A program made the position numbers and the translations under genes. The notes beneath the pieces were generated by a model that did no database searches, was not told the origin of the DNA, and saw only the letters and a program-made list of their open reading frames with translations. DNA of 64,000 bases, from the NCBI RefSeq assembly GCF_900109265.1, contig NZ_FNZM01000004.1, forward strand, positions 186,001 through 250,000. Reading direction: 5' to 3'. This DNA is from Paraburkholderia tropica. Lineage in GTDB: Bacteria > Pseudomonadota > Gammaproteobacteria > Burkholderiales > Burkholderiaceae. This document shows positions 6,597-18,816 of this stretch, one piece after another. Positions within the stretch are counted from its first letter, which is position 1; each line of letters starts with the position of its first letter.

Positions 6597-9095
6597 TTAA
6601 CGCGCGCGGGCCGCCACGCCGTCCAGTACGCGCTCGACGGCCTCCACATACTGTTCCTTGCCGAAGCGCTCGCGCGCCACTGCCAGGCCGTCCTGCGCGA
6701 GCCGCTCGCGCAGATTTTCGTCGTCGTAGAGCGCGCCCAGCGTCGTTGCGAGTTCGCGCGCGTCGCCCGGCGTGCAGAGCAGCCCGCTCTTGCCGTGCGT
6801 GACGATCTCGGTCACACCGCCGTCGCGCGACGCCACCACGGGCCGCTGCGCGAACATGCCTTCAACCACCACGCGTCCGAACGGCTCGGCCGTGATCGAC
6901 GTATGCGCGATCACATCCATCGCGCGCATGCAGGCCGCGATATCGTGGCGGAAACCGAGGAAATGCACGCGCGATTCCAGACCGTTCGCCTTCACGAAGT
7001 CATGCAGTTCCTGCGCGTAGGCATCTTCGCCAAACAGCGGCGCGCCGACGAACACGGCATGCGCGCGCGGTTCGAGCAACAACGCTTCGAGCAGCACATG
7101 CTGGCCTTTCCAGCGCGCGAGACGGCTGAACGCACCGACCAGAAACGCGTCCTGCGGCAAGCCGATCTGCGCGCGCAACTGCGCTTGCGGCACCCGCGCG
7201 AGCGCGCGGAACGGCGATTCGTCGACACCGTTATGCACGACGTCGATACGACGCGCGTCGAAGCGCGTGAGATCGGCGAACACCTGCGCCGACGCATGCG
7301 AATTCGCGATCACGTGCGCGAGGCCGAGCTTCGCGCAGCCCTTGATGACCGTACGCTGCACGCGCCCGAAATGCTCATCGCTGACGATATCGCGCAGATG
7401 CCAGACGACCGGCTTGCGCGCAAGTTTGCCCGCCAGCACGCCGATCACCATCGCGCGCTGCGTGTTGGCATAGAGCACGTCAGCTTCGCGCGCGCGGCGG
7501 CGCGTTTCGCGCACCAGCGAAGCGATGCCGGCCAGCACGCCCAGCTTCGGCGCAGCGCCGCCGTCGCGCCGCACGTTTTGCAACGCGCCCGAATCGAGCA
7601 CGTCGACGCGCGCGCCCGCGGCGTCGAGCGCTTCGCGGAACGGCCCGTCGTTGAACAGCAGCACTTCGATGCGCGAACGCAAGCCCTTCACCACTTCGAG
7701 CAAGGACAATTCGGCGCCGCCCAGCACGCCGCTCTGATCGATCGCCAACACGCGCGGTGCGTTGCTTGAGGCCGCATCGCCCCGCGTATCGGGCGGCGGC
7801 GCAACGGGCGCGCGCGCCAGTCCCGCTTCGGCGATCGCGGGCACGGCCCGCGCCACGCGCGCGAAAAACTGTTCGCGGAAATGCTGCGCCGAAAACTGCT
7901 CCGCGTTCGCACGGCACGCCTCGGCGCGGAATCGTCCGGGATCGCGCTCGAACGACGCCACCGCCGCGATGATCGCTTCCGCACGCTGCTCGTCGAAGAA
8001 CAAGCCAGTCGGATGCGAGCCGGTATCGCGCACGGTTTCGAGCGCGCCGCCCTTGCCATACGCAATGACCGGCGTGCCGCACGCCTGCGCTTCCACCACC
8101 GAAATGCCGAAGTCTTCTTCCGCCGCGAACACGAACGCCTTCGCGCGGCGCATGCGATCGTGCAGCACCGCGAACGGCTGGTACCCCATCACTTCCACAT
8201 TCGGTCCCGCTTTCGCGCGGACCTTCTGCATATCCGGACCATCGCCGATCACGACGAGTTTCTTGTCCGGCATCCGCGCAAACGCCTCGACGATCAGATC
8301 GATCTTCTTGTACGGCACGAGTCGCGAAGCGGTCAGATAAAAATCTTCCTTCTTCGTTTCCAGCTCGAACGCATCGACATCGACGGGCGGATACACCACC
8401 TCCGCTTCACGCTGATACACCTTGTGAATGCGCCGCGCGATGAATTCCGAATTGGCCACGAACTGGTCGACGGAATTCGCCGTGCGCACATCCCAATTGC
8501 GGATGTAGTGAAGAATCAGCCGTGCAAGCATCGACTTCGGTCCGCGCGTGAGCTTCGATTCCTGCAGATACTGATGCTGCAAATCCCACGCATAACGAAT
8601 CGGCGAATGCACGTAGCTGATGTGAAACTGGTCCGGCCCGGTCAGCACGCCCTTGGCGACCGCGTGCGAGCTCGAAATCACCACGTCGTAATCGGAGACG
8701 TCGAGCTGCTCGATCGCGAGCGGCATGAACGGCAGATAGGCGCGATACTTCGTGCGCGCTTTCGGCAGACGCTGCACAAACGACGTCGTCGCGCGCTTGC
8801 CGCGCAGGAAGCCGCGATCCTTGTCCTCGACGAAATCGACCACGGAAAACAGATCCGCGTCGGGGAAACAGTCGATGATCTGTTCGAGCACGCGCTCGGC
8901 GCCCGCATAGGTGACGAGCCAGTCGTGCACGATGGCCACGCGCGGGCGGCGGCGCGCGGCACGTCCTTCGTGCGCGGGCCGCAACTCGGTGACCGTGCGC
9001 GATTCGCCGCGCGAGGAAGAAGAAGCGTCGCGCCGTTGGACAGGCGCGGCGGCGCGTTCGGACGACGCCGCTTCGTCGATCAGTTCATGACTCAT
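6597..9095 (-). CDS. bceR: Fused double glycosyltransferase family 4 protein (BceR-like)
   Basis: Cytoplasmic glycosyltransferase of 832 residues made of two complete GT4 (GT-B) units. Unit one covers about residues 50-415: it starts RVAIVHDWLVTYAGAERVLEQ and ends in the donor-binding EEDFGISVVEAQACGTPVIA. Unit two covers about 445-825: it starts RVLAIDQSGVLGGAELSL and has AEPFGRVVVEGMFAQRPVVA. A 30-residue Ala/Pro-rich linker joins them. The ATG at 9095 overlaps the flippase stop in ATGA, implying translational coupling; in-frame sequence upstream belongs to the flippase gene. Each unit probably adds one sugar to the lipid-linked repeat. The two-domain build and place match BceR of the cepacian bce-II cluster. 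Confidence 0.92.
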   Translation of the reverse strand: MSHELIDEAASSERAAAPVQRRDASSSSRGESRTVTELRPAHEGRAARRRPRVAIVHDWLVTYAGAERVLEQIIDCFPDADLFSVVDFVEDKDRGFLRGKRATTSFVQRLPKARTKYRAYLPFMPLAIEQLDVSDYDVVISSSHAVAKGVLTGPDQFHISYVHSPIRYAWDLQHQYLQESKLTRGPKSMLARLILHYIRNWDVRTANSVDQFVANSEFIARRIHKVYQREAEVVYPPVDVDAFELETKKEDFYLTASRLVPYKKIDLIVEAFARMPDKKLVVIGDGPDMQKVRAKAGPNVEVMGYQPFAVLHDRMRRAKAFVFAAEEDFGISVVEAQACGTPVIAYGKGGALETVRDTGSHPTGLFFDEQRAEAIIAAVASFERDPGRFRAEACRANAEQFSAQHFREQFFARVARAVPAIAEAGLARAPVAPPPDTRGDAASSNAPRVLAIDQSGVLGGAELSLLEVVKGLRSRIEVLLFNDGPFREALDAAGARVDVLDSGALQNVRRDGGAAPKLGVLAGIASLVRETRRRAREADVLYANTQRAMVIGVLAGKLARKPVVWHLRDIVSDEHFGRVQRTVIKGCAKLGLAHVIANSHASAQVFADLTRFDARRIDVVHNGVDESPFRALARVPQAQLRAQIGLPQDAFLVGAFSRLARWKGQHVLLEALLLEPRAHAVFVGAPLFGEDAYAQELHDFVKANGLESRVHFLGFRHDIAACMRAMDVIAHTSITAEPFGRVVVEGMFAQRPVVASRDGGVTEIVTHGKSGLLCTPGDARELATTLGALYDDENLRERLAQDGLAVARERFGKEQYVEAVERVLDGVAARAR

Positions 9096-10558
9096 GCGCT
9101 TTTCCGGGAGTTGAGACGAAACAAGAGGGAACGGACGTAGCCGCGCAGCAACGGCGTCGTGATCACCGACCACGCGCAGTTGGCCAGCGCCAGCACCACG
9201 CCCGCGCCGGTCGCGACGAGCGCGTCCGGCACCCACCACGCGATTCCGAGCGCGGCGGCGAGAAAACTCAGGTGTGCACACATATCGACGACGATCGCGC
9301 GGCTATGAATGCGTGACAGCCACAGCAGCACGACGTAATCGAACAGCGAGCGGAACAGCACGGCCGCCGCCGCGCCGGGCAGACCGAAACGGTCGATGCC
9401 GAGCCACAGCAGCCCCGCAAACAGCGGCAATTCGATCAGACCGACGCGCGCGGCCACCGCCGGGTTGTTCTGCGACTGGATCAGGATGCGCGTGACGCCC
9501 GCCTGCCCGATCAGCCACACGGCGACGATCAGGAAACGGCCCACGGGCGCGCCATGTCCGGCGATGACCGGCCCCACCCACACGCGCAGGAAGGGTTCGA
9601 GCACGACGATCGCGCCAATCGCAACGGGCGTGAAAATCGCGTTGAGAAATTGCAGCGACTGCGCGGCGATCTCGTCGGCGTGTTCGCGGCGCAAGGCGGA
9701 AAGACGCGGAAACAGCGTGCGCACCAGTGCGTTCGGCACCATGTTCAGACGCGTGACGAGGTTCTGCGGCACCGTGTAATACGTGACGAAACGCGCGCCG
9801 AGCCCCGCGCCGAGCATCATGCGGTCGAGCGAGTCAGCGACCATCGTCGTGATGCTCGCGACCAGCATCCAGCCGCCGAAATTGAACAGCGCCTTCGAGG
9901 TGTCCAGACGCGGACCGAGCACGCGGCGAATGCCGAGCACACGCAACGCGGAGCGGCCGAGCAGCAGGCCCGCGAAGAGACGCGCCATCACGGCGGCGGC
10001 GAGCACGGTCTGCAGATTCGGCGCGATGACCCAGGCCGCGCCCAGCGGCAAGAGCTGGAACAGAAAGGTCCCGAGCGTCTGGTTCGTGTTGTAGATGCCG
10101 AAGCGTTCCGCGCCGTTGATCGCGCCCGCGAACACCCACGAAACGTTCGCAATCGGAATCGCCACCGCGAGCCACGGCAGCGCGAGATAGACCTCGTGGC
10201 GCAGCTCGGGCGTCACGTGCGTGAAGTACGCGGTGTAGAACGCGCCGCCCGAATAGATCAGCAGGCCGCCAATCGCGCCCGTAATGAAGTTGAGCCAGAA
10301 GGCGCTCCAGAACACGCGCTCGCAGGCGTCGGCGTCTTTCGACGCATACGCCTTCGAGATCTGGTTCTGCGCGGCCATGCTCATGCCCAGATCGAGCACG
10401 CTGAAATAGCCGATCAGCGTCCACACCAGCGCAATCACGCCGTAGCGTTCGACGCCCAGCATCTTGATGTACGAGGGCACCGTGACGAGCGACACGAAGG
10501 TCGGCAGTATGAGCCCGAACAGGTTGATCGCAACGTTGCGCAGAATGCCTTTATCCAT
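9092..10558 (-). CDS. bceQ: Polysaccharide flippase, Wzx/MATE-like (BceQ-like)
   Basis: Integral-membrane translocase of 488 residues that should flip the undecaprenyl-linked repeat unit across the inner membrane. The N-terminus GILRNVAINLFGLILPTF and the segment GYFSVLDLGMSMAAQNQISKAYA are typical of the polysaccharide biosynthesis/oligosaccharide flippase family. Twelve or more hydrophobic segments are spread along the whole chain. It lies 39 bases after bceP and overlaps bceR by four bases, so bceP-bceQ-bceR form one operon. The ribosome binding site (GGAC) is weak. Family call is firm; the substrate follows from context. Confidence 0.92.
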   Translation of the reverse strand: MDKGILRNVAINLFGLILPTFVSLVTVPSYIKMLGVERYGVIALVWTLIGYFSVLDLGMSMAAQNQISKAYASKDADACERVFWSAFWLNFITGAIGGLLIYSGGAFYTAYFTHVTPELRHEVYLALPWLAVAIPIANVSWVFAGAINGAERFGIYNTNQTLGTFLFQLLPLGAAWVIAPNLQTVLAAAVMARLFAGLLLGRSALRVLGIRRVLGPRLDTSKALFNFGGWMLVASITTMVADSLDRMMLGAGLGARFVTYYTVPQNLVTRLNMVPNALVRTLFPRLSALRREHADEIAAQSLQFLNAIFTPVAIGAIVVLEPFLRVWVGPVIAGHGAPVGRFLIVAVWLIGQAGVTRILIQSQNNPAVAARVGLIELPLFAGLLWLGIDRFGLPGAAAAVLFRSLFDYVVLLWLSRIHSRAIVVDMCAHLSFLAAALGIAWWVPDALVATGAGVVLALANCAWSVITTPLLRGYVRSLLFRLNSRKSA

Positions 10559-10597
10559 AGATTGTCCAGTAGCGTGGCGAGGCGGCGGACGCGCGCA

Positions 10598-12808
10598 TCA
10601 AGCCGGTTTCCAGCGGTACATGAGCACCTTGCCGCGTGCATCCTCTTCCACGAAGATCAGGTATTCGCCATTGGGCTGACGATGCGCCGTGATGCCGAAG
10701 GGCACGTCGACCCAGCCCGACGCATTGCCCACTTCCGCGCCGGGGCCGAAGGTGCCGATCTCCTTCGCGCTCGTCTTGTCGAACACGTGGACGTTGCCCG
10801 CGGGCTCGACCACGAAGAGGTATTGCCCTTCCACAGTGAGGCCCGCGGGCGTAACCGGCGGCTTCGCCTTCGGGTCCCACGGCAGGCGCAACACGTAGCG
10901 CTGTTCGGGATGACCGCTCGACCATTTGTCGTAGCGCACCAGCACGCGGCCCGCTTCTTTCCAGAAGCCCGGATCGTGCGGCGCGTCGGCGGTATAGCCG
11001 GTCACGTAGAGCGTGTCTGTTTCGGGTTCGTAGATCGCGCGATGCACTTCGGTGAACGGCGCGGGAATCGCGTACTTATCGAGCTTGTCGTACGAGTAGA
11101 TAGGATTGCCCTTTGCATCGAGGCCGCCGAAACGGAAGCGCCAGATGCCCTTCTCGTCGCGCGCGCGCCAGATGTCGCCGCGCGTGTCGATCCACCAGCC
11201 CCAGCCGCCGCCGAGTTTTTCGCGGCCCGGATTGCGCGTGTATTCGTCGGTATCGAATGCGCCGTTGCCGTTGACGTCGCGCCAGATCCAGTCGCCGCCG
11301 GGCGGCGCGTTCGGCACGTGCAGCACGGGACGCTCGCGGCCCGCGATAAAGCCCGAAGGAATCGCGGTCTCGCCGTCGCGTTGCGGATCGAAGCGATAGA
11401 TCTTCAGGTGATCCGCGTACATGTCGGTGAGATACAGGAACGTGTGGCCGTTGAGCTGGCGCGCCGTCGGCAGGCCGGGCCACTGATCCGTGTGAAATAC
11501 CGGGTCGTCGGGATACTTGAATCGATTAGACAGGAACCCTACATATTTCGAATCCTGCCCCGGCGGCTTCGACAGATCGAGTTCGAAACGCTTGTTGCCG
11601 GTGTAGACGCTGTTAGGCCGCGCCGGGTCCATCCAGGCACCATCGACGAACAGCAGCCCTTCCACGATCCACTGGCGCTTGCCGTCGGGCGCGTAGCTTT
11701 CGAGCGTCGCGCCGAGACCCGCGCCGATCGTGTCGTGCTTCGGGCCGATACCGTTGGTCGAGACGTAGATGTTGCCCTTCGCATCCGTGCCCACGCCCGT
11801 GAGTCCGTTGAAGCGACCCGGGCCGGGGCGTCCGGCAACGCCCGAGAAAATGCCGCCGCGCTCGCCGAGCGTGCCGCTTGCGGCGTAGCTCTTGCCGTTG
11901 CGCGCGTAGATCAGGATCTGCTGGCGCGGGCCGTTGTCGGCGACCAGAATGCGTTGCGAGGGGTCCACGGCGAGATCGACGGCCTGGGTATCGGCGGGCA
12001 GTTCGAGCGTGTCGCCGATCAGTTTGCCGTCCGGCGAATAATGCGCGACGCGCGGCGCGCGGTCGTTCACGGTGCCGGTCAGCACCCACAGCGACCCGTC
12101 GGCGGCGAGTGCAATGCGGCCCGGCTCGTGCACGTCGAATTGCGATTTACGCTGCATCGAGTTCGCGTCGTAGACCTCGATGCGGTTCATCGACGTGTTG
12201 CTCACGTAAAGCAGCGTGTCAGTGGCCGCGAGGCCGCCTACATCGGCGTGCTGACCTGTGGGCACATCAGCGATCTTCAGGAAGGCGCTGGCGAGCTGCG
12301 CATGCGGATTGAGCGGCTGCGGCGAGGCCTGGAACGCGGCGGCGCGTTTGGGTTCGTCGAGCGGACGACGCGTGATGCCAAACCACTGGCGGCCCTTGTC
12401 GGGCCACACGCCGCCGCCCACCAGATGCCCCTTCTCGTTGCCCACGCCCACGGCCGCGTACAGATAGCGGTGGTTGAGCGCCACGGCGTTGCCGCCCTGC
12501 CCGCCCCAACCATGCGTGCCGCCCGCGAAGCCGAGCGATTTGCCGTCCTGGTAGGCGCTGATCTCGCCGCCGCTTTCATCCCACGGCGCGTTCGTGAAGA
12601 CCTTGCCGTCGGGCGTGACCGCGATCGCGGTGATATTGATCTGCGTCCACGTCCCCTGGCCATAACCAAAGGTATTGCCGATCCACGACGTCGTGACGTT
12701 CAGTGGGGGCGCGGCAAGCGTCTGCACCGACGAGGTACAGACGAACGCGCTCAAAGCGGCCAGCGCCAGCGCCCTGCGCATGCGGCGGTCGGGAATCGGA
12801 AACGGCAA
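10598..12808 (-). CDS. bceP: Secreted NHL/SMP-30-like beta-propeller protein in exopolysaccharide cluster (BceP position)
   Basis: Large exported protein of 736 residues with no assigned function. A TTG at 12808 sits seven bases after a perfect GGAGG and gives the signal peptide MPFPIPDRRMRRALALAALS ending near LAA. An ATG at 12781 would shorten it by nine residues and lacks a ribosome binding site. The mature part has repeated blades such as AVTPDGKVFTN, LAADGSLWVL, LAVDPSQRILVADNGP and TDAKGNIYVSTNG, typical of NHL/SMP-30 propellers. Near residue 510 is the EF-hand-like loop DVNGNGAFDTDEY. It opens the bceP-Q-R operon. It could bind, trim or modify the polymer in the periplasm; no catalytic signature was recognised. 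Confidence 0.82.
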   Translation of the reverse strand: MPFPIPDRRMRRALALAALSAFVCTSSVQTLAAPPLNVTTSWIGNTFGYGQGTWTQINITAIAVTPDGKVFTNAPWDESGGEISAYQDGKSLGFAGGTHGWGGQGGNAVALNHRYLYAAVGVGNEKGHLVGGGVWPDKGRQWFGITRRPLDEPKRAAAFQASPQPLNPHAQLASAFLKIADVPTGQHADVGGLAATDTLLYVSNTSMNRIEVYDANSMQRKSQFDVHEPGRIALAADGSLWVLTGTVNDRAPRVAHYSPDGKLIGDTLELPADTQAVDLAVDPSQRILVADNGPRQQILIYARNGKSYAASGTLGERGGIFSGVAGRPGPGRFNGLTGVGTDAKGNIYVSTNGIGPKHDTIGAGLGATLESYAPDGKRQWIVEGLLFVDGAWMDPARPNSVYTGNKRFELDLSKPPGQDSKYVGFLSNRFKYPDDPVFHTDQWPGLPTARQLNGHTFLYLTDMYADHLKIYRFDPQRDGETAIPSGFIAGRERPVLHVPNAPPGGDWIWRDVNGNGAFDTDEYTRNPGREKLGGGWGWWIDTRGDIWRARDEKGIWRFRFGGLDAKGNPIYSYDKLDKYAIPAPFTEVHRAIYEPETDTLYVTGYTADAPHDPGFWKEAGRVLVRYDKWSSGHPEQRYVLRLPWDPKAKPPVTPAGLTVEGQYLFVVEPAGNVHVFDKTSAKEIGTFGPGAEVGNASGWVDVPFGITAHRQPNGEYLIFVEEDARGKVLMYRWKPA

Positions 12809-13160
12809 GGCAATTCCTCCGGTCAGAATACGGCGATTCCGCTGGATCATGCCGTACATTCACGGTGAAAAATCACCCCACAAAAAGCGAAAATAATTCA
12901 AAAAAATTCAATCGAAACCCGTACCCGCGCGGTGTTTGCGAAATAAATACCCGCGCCGCGCGCAAAGCCCTGCCACATGGGCGATCAGCAAGATTTTCCC
13001 GATTTCGCAATCACGACTTCCGTGTGCGCCCATTCATATTTACCGATCTAAATCGGCTTTCATTTTAAAAATCAGGCCACCGATATATTTCGGCTTTTTG
13101 ACCATTTAATTCTTTCTAGAATGATCCGGACTGTGCACGTATGAACCCACCGGATAACCG
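12809..13160. promoter_or_regulatory. Divergent promoter region bceP / bceO
   Basis: This 352-bp AT-rich gap lies between the divergent starts of bceP and bceO and must carry both promoters. No gene is visible in it. Two short inverted repeats occur: CCGAT-CTAA-ATCGG at 13043-13056 and CCGA-TATATT-TCGG at 13080-13093, both followed by CTTT on the plus strand. They lie 67-118 bases upstream of bceO. Confidence 0.6.
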
Positions 13161-16280
<3,120 letters not shown>

Positions 16281-16307
16281 GGCGACGCTTGTTTCTTCCG
16301 CTGCAAA

Positions 16308-16335
16308 AAACTGCCGCTCTTTCGAGCGGCAGTTT
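16308..16335. terminator. Bidirectional terminator between bceM and bceK
   Basis: A 12-bp perfect stem (16308-16319 with 16324-16335) has A-rich and T-rich outer ends and loop TTTC. It lies between the convergent stops at 16280 and 16378, where the two halves of the exopolysaccharide locus meet. Confidence 0.88.
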
Positions 16336-16377
16336 CATTTTCCGGCTTCGATTTTCCGGCTTCGATACGCGTGACGC

Positions 16378-17538
16378 TCAATGCGCCGCCGCGATCGCCT
16401 CGGCGTAGACATCCGCCACGCGCTTTGCGATCACCGCATTGTCGAAATGCTCGCGCGCGTAGGCCTTGCATGCGTGCTCGTCGGGCATCTTGATGCGGCC
16501 GGACAGCGCGCCGTCGATCCCTTCGGCAATCGCGCCCGCGCCCGTCGAAGGCAGCACGAGATCCTGCGAAAGTCCTGCCACCGCTTCGGGCAGACCGCCG
16601 ACCGGCGTCACCAGCACAGGCGTGCCTGCGGACAGCGATTCCACCGTGATGAGGCCGAAGCCTTCGAGCGCGACCGTCGGCACCACGCTCAGCGTCGCGG
16701 CGCGATAGAGCGACGGCAGATGCGCGTCGGGCACGAAGCCGAGCAGCTTCACGTTGTCGGTGAGACCCGCTGCGTCGATACGCTGCTGGAGTTCGGATTC
16801 CAGACGGCCACGGCCTGCGATCAACAGCAACACGTCGGGATGACGCTGCTTCACCTGCTTGATCGCGTCGATCAGATCTTCGAGACCCATGCGGCGCACG
16901 AGGCGGCGCACGGCCAGCACGATCGGGCGATTCTGCGGCAGTTGCAGGCGCAAACGCGCTTCGCCTTGCGAGCAGGCCGGATCGAAATGCGCGGTATCCA
17001 CGCAGCCCGGCACGATACGCACGCGTTCGGGCGAGATCGCGTAACGCTTCGTGAGGATGTCGCCGAACGCTTTCGACAGCACGATCAGACGCGACGAGCG
17101 CTCATATACCGACTGCTCCAGCGAATGCTTGATGCGCTGGCTCAGCGATGCCGCGCCTTCGACGAAGCTCTCGTCGGCCCACGGTCCCTGAAAATGCGAG
17201 ACCTGCGGAATGCCGCGCGTGACGTCGAGGCCGGGGAACGTGTAGAGCGCGAAGTGCGAGGAGATCACGTCCGGGCGTTCGCGGCGCACTTCGCGGCGCA
17301 GCGCGCGGCGCGCGTCCATCAGACGGAACGGCAAGGCGCGCGCGGCCGAGCCGAAGCCCTGGATCGCGCCGCCGCTGTCTTCGGCCACCTTGGGCGAGCC
17401 GGCCACCACGCCGCGCACCTTCACGCCCGCGCCGGGCAGCGCGCCCACGAGCGAGTAATACATGCGGTCGAGGCCGCCCGCACGCTCCGGAAACCAGTGC
17501 ATGCCGATCTGTAGCGAATGGATGGAATGTTTCGTCAT
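16378..17538 (-). CDS. bceK: Glycosyltransferase family 4 (BceK-like)
   Basis: Cytoplasmic GT-B glycosyltransferase of 386 residues, the last gene of the bceB-K operon. The acceptor side begins IGMHWFPERAGGLDRMYYSL. The donor side has LAVRRLVRRMGLEDLIDAI, the nucleotide-binding LLIAGRGRLESELQ and the E-x7-E motif EGFGLITVESLSAGTPVLV. AAGGA lies about nine bases before the ATG at 17538. It is 54 bases downstream of bceJ. Which sugar it adds to the cepacian repeat cannot be told from sequence. Confidence 0.92.
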   Translation of the reverse strand: MTKHSIHSLQIGMHWFPERAGGLDRMYYSLVGALPGAGVKVRGVVAGSPKVAEDSGGAIQGFGSAARALPFRLMDARRALRREVRRERPDVISSHFALYTFPGLDVTRGIPQVSHFQGPWADESFVEGAASLSQRIKHSLEQSVYERSSRLIVLSKAFGDILTKRYAISPERVRIVPGCVDTAHFDPACSQGEARLRLQLPQNRPIVLAVRRLVRRMGLEDLIDAIKQVKQRHPDVLLLIAGRGRLESELQQRIDAAGLTDNVKLLGFVPDAHLPSLYRAATLSVVPTVALEGFGLITVESLSAGTPVLVTPVGGLPEAVAGLSQDLVLPSTGAGAIAEGIDGALSGRIKMPDEHACKAYAREHFDNAVIAKRVADVYAEAIAAAH

Positions 17539-17592
17539 CGCATGTCCTTGTTATGGCCGTCTGTGCCGTTGAATTGGCGTTGAGTCGTTATT

Positions 17593-18816
17593 TCAGGGAG
17601 TATCCGCGCGCTGCAGCGTCTGGCCGCCCGGCAGCGTCGCCGCCGCCGCGAAGGCTCGTTCGCCGCCGCGCGCGGCTTCGTTGGCGTCGCCGGCCAGTTG
17701 CCGGTAGAGCGCGATGTACTGTGCCGCCATGCGCGCCCAGCCGAAGCTGCACGCCAGTTCCGCCGCGGCTTCGCCCATCGCGAGGCGGCGCGGCGTGTCG
17801 TCGTCGAGTTGCTGGATCGCGTTGGCGAGCGCGGCCGCGTCGTCGGGATCTTCGAGCACGATGCCGCATTCGGGCGTGATGATTTCCGCGCCGCCCGCCG
17901 TGCGCGCCGTCACCACCGGCAGCCCCGCCGCCATCGCTTCGAGCAGCGAGAGCGACATGGCTTCGTAGCGCGACGGGAACACGTAGGCGTCGACGCTGCG
18001 CATCAGCATCGGCATTTCGCGCACGAGGCCGAGAAAATGCACGCGCGACTCGATGCCAAGCTGGCGCGCCATCTCCGGATACGGACTGCCCGGCAGATAA
18101 CCGGCGACCGCGAGATGCACGTGCTCGGGCAATTGCTTGAGCGCTTCGAGCACGGTGCCGAGGTTCTTGCGCGGCGTGCGCAGATCGCCGACAAACAGCA
18201 GCAGGAATTTGTCCACGGGCAGCTTGAAGTGCGAGCGGTCCGCGCTCGCGCCCGAGAAGCCGCGCGTATCGACGCCGTTGTAGATCACGTCGAGTCGCTC
18301 GACGGGATCACCGCCGCACGCGCGGATTTCATCGGCGACCTTGCGCGAAACGGCGGCGATCACGCGCGAGCGGCGGTACGCCCAGCGTTCGAGCACTGCG
18401 TTCACGCGCGTATAGACGAACTGATACGCCGACCACGCGCCGCGCGTGAGGCCGAACGGGTAGTACTTGCTGCGCGCCCAGCCGCCGTGCACGAAGTGCG
18501 CGGTGTTCACGTCGGCATGCGCCCACGTGATGAAGCCGTTGACGTGCAGCACGTCGTAGTCGCGGCGATGGCGGCGCAGCCACCACGCGCTTTTCAGCGC
18601 GAACACCTGCTGGCGCAGCAAGTTGGTCGGCCACAGGCGCGAGGGCTGCACGGGCACCCACTTCACCCGCGGATGTTCGAGCAGTTCGGGCGCGACGTGC
18701 CGGGCCACCAGCGTGACCTCGAAGCCCTCGTCGAGCGCCGCGCGCGCGATTTCATGGTTGACGCGCCCCTGGCCGTCGTTATGGCGCACTACGTGCGTGA
18801 CGATTGCGACTCTCAA
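17593..18816 (-). CDS. bceJ: Glycosyltransferase family 4 (BceJ-like), TTG start
   Basis: GT-B glycosyltransferase of 407 residues. It begins LRVAIVTHVVRHNDGQGRV and carries LFVGDLRTPRKNLGTVLEAL, LAVAGYLPGSPYP and the donor motif SRYEAMSLSLLEAMAAGLPVV. The only fitting start is TTG at 18816: GGAGA lies seven bases upstream and the codon overlaps the stop of bceI as TTGA. The open frame continues far upstream, but that part is bceI in a shifted frame. Coupled translation with bceI is likely. Sugar specificity is unknown. Confidence 0.9.
   Translation of the reverse strand: MRVAIVTHVVRHNDGQGRVNHEIARAALDEGFEVTLVARHVAPELLEHPRVKWVPVQPSRLWPTNLLRQQVFALKSAWWLRRHRRDYDVLHVNGFITWAHADVNTAHFVHGGWARSKYYPFGLTRGAWSAYQFVYTRVNAVLERWAYRRSRVIAAVSRKVADEIRACGGDPVERLDVIYNGVDTRGFSGASADRSHFKLPVDKFLLLFVGDLRTPRKNLGTVLEALKQLPEHVHLAVAGYLPGSPYPEMARQLGIESRVHFLGLVREMPMLMRSVDAYVFPSRYEAMSLSLLEAMAAGLPVVTARTAGGAEIITPECGIVLEDPDDAAALANAIQQLDDDTPRRLAMGEAAAELACSFGWARMAAQYIALYRQLAGDANEAARGGERAFAAAATLPGGQTLQRADTP

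Noticed and set aside
9554-12868. Very long plus-strand open frame (over 1100 codons) opposite bceP and bceQ
   Set aside because: Arg/His/Ala-rich composition without domains, antisense to two well-supported genes; a high-GC shadow frame.
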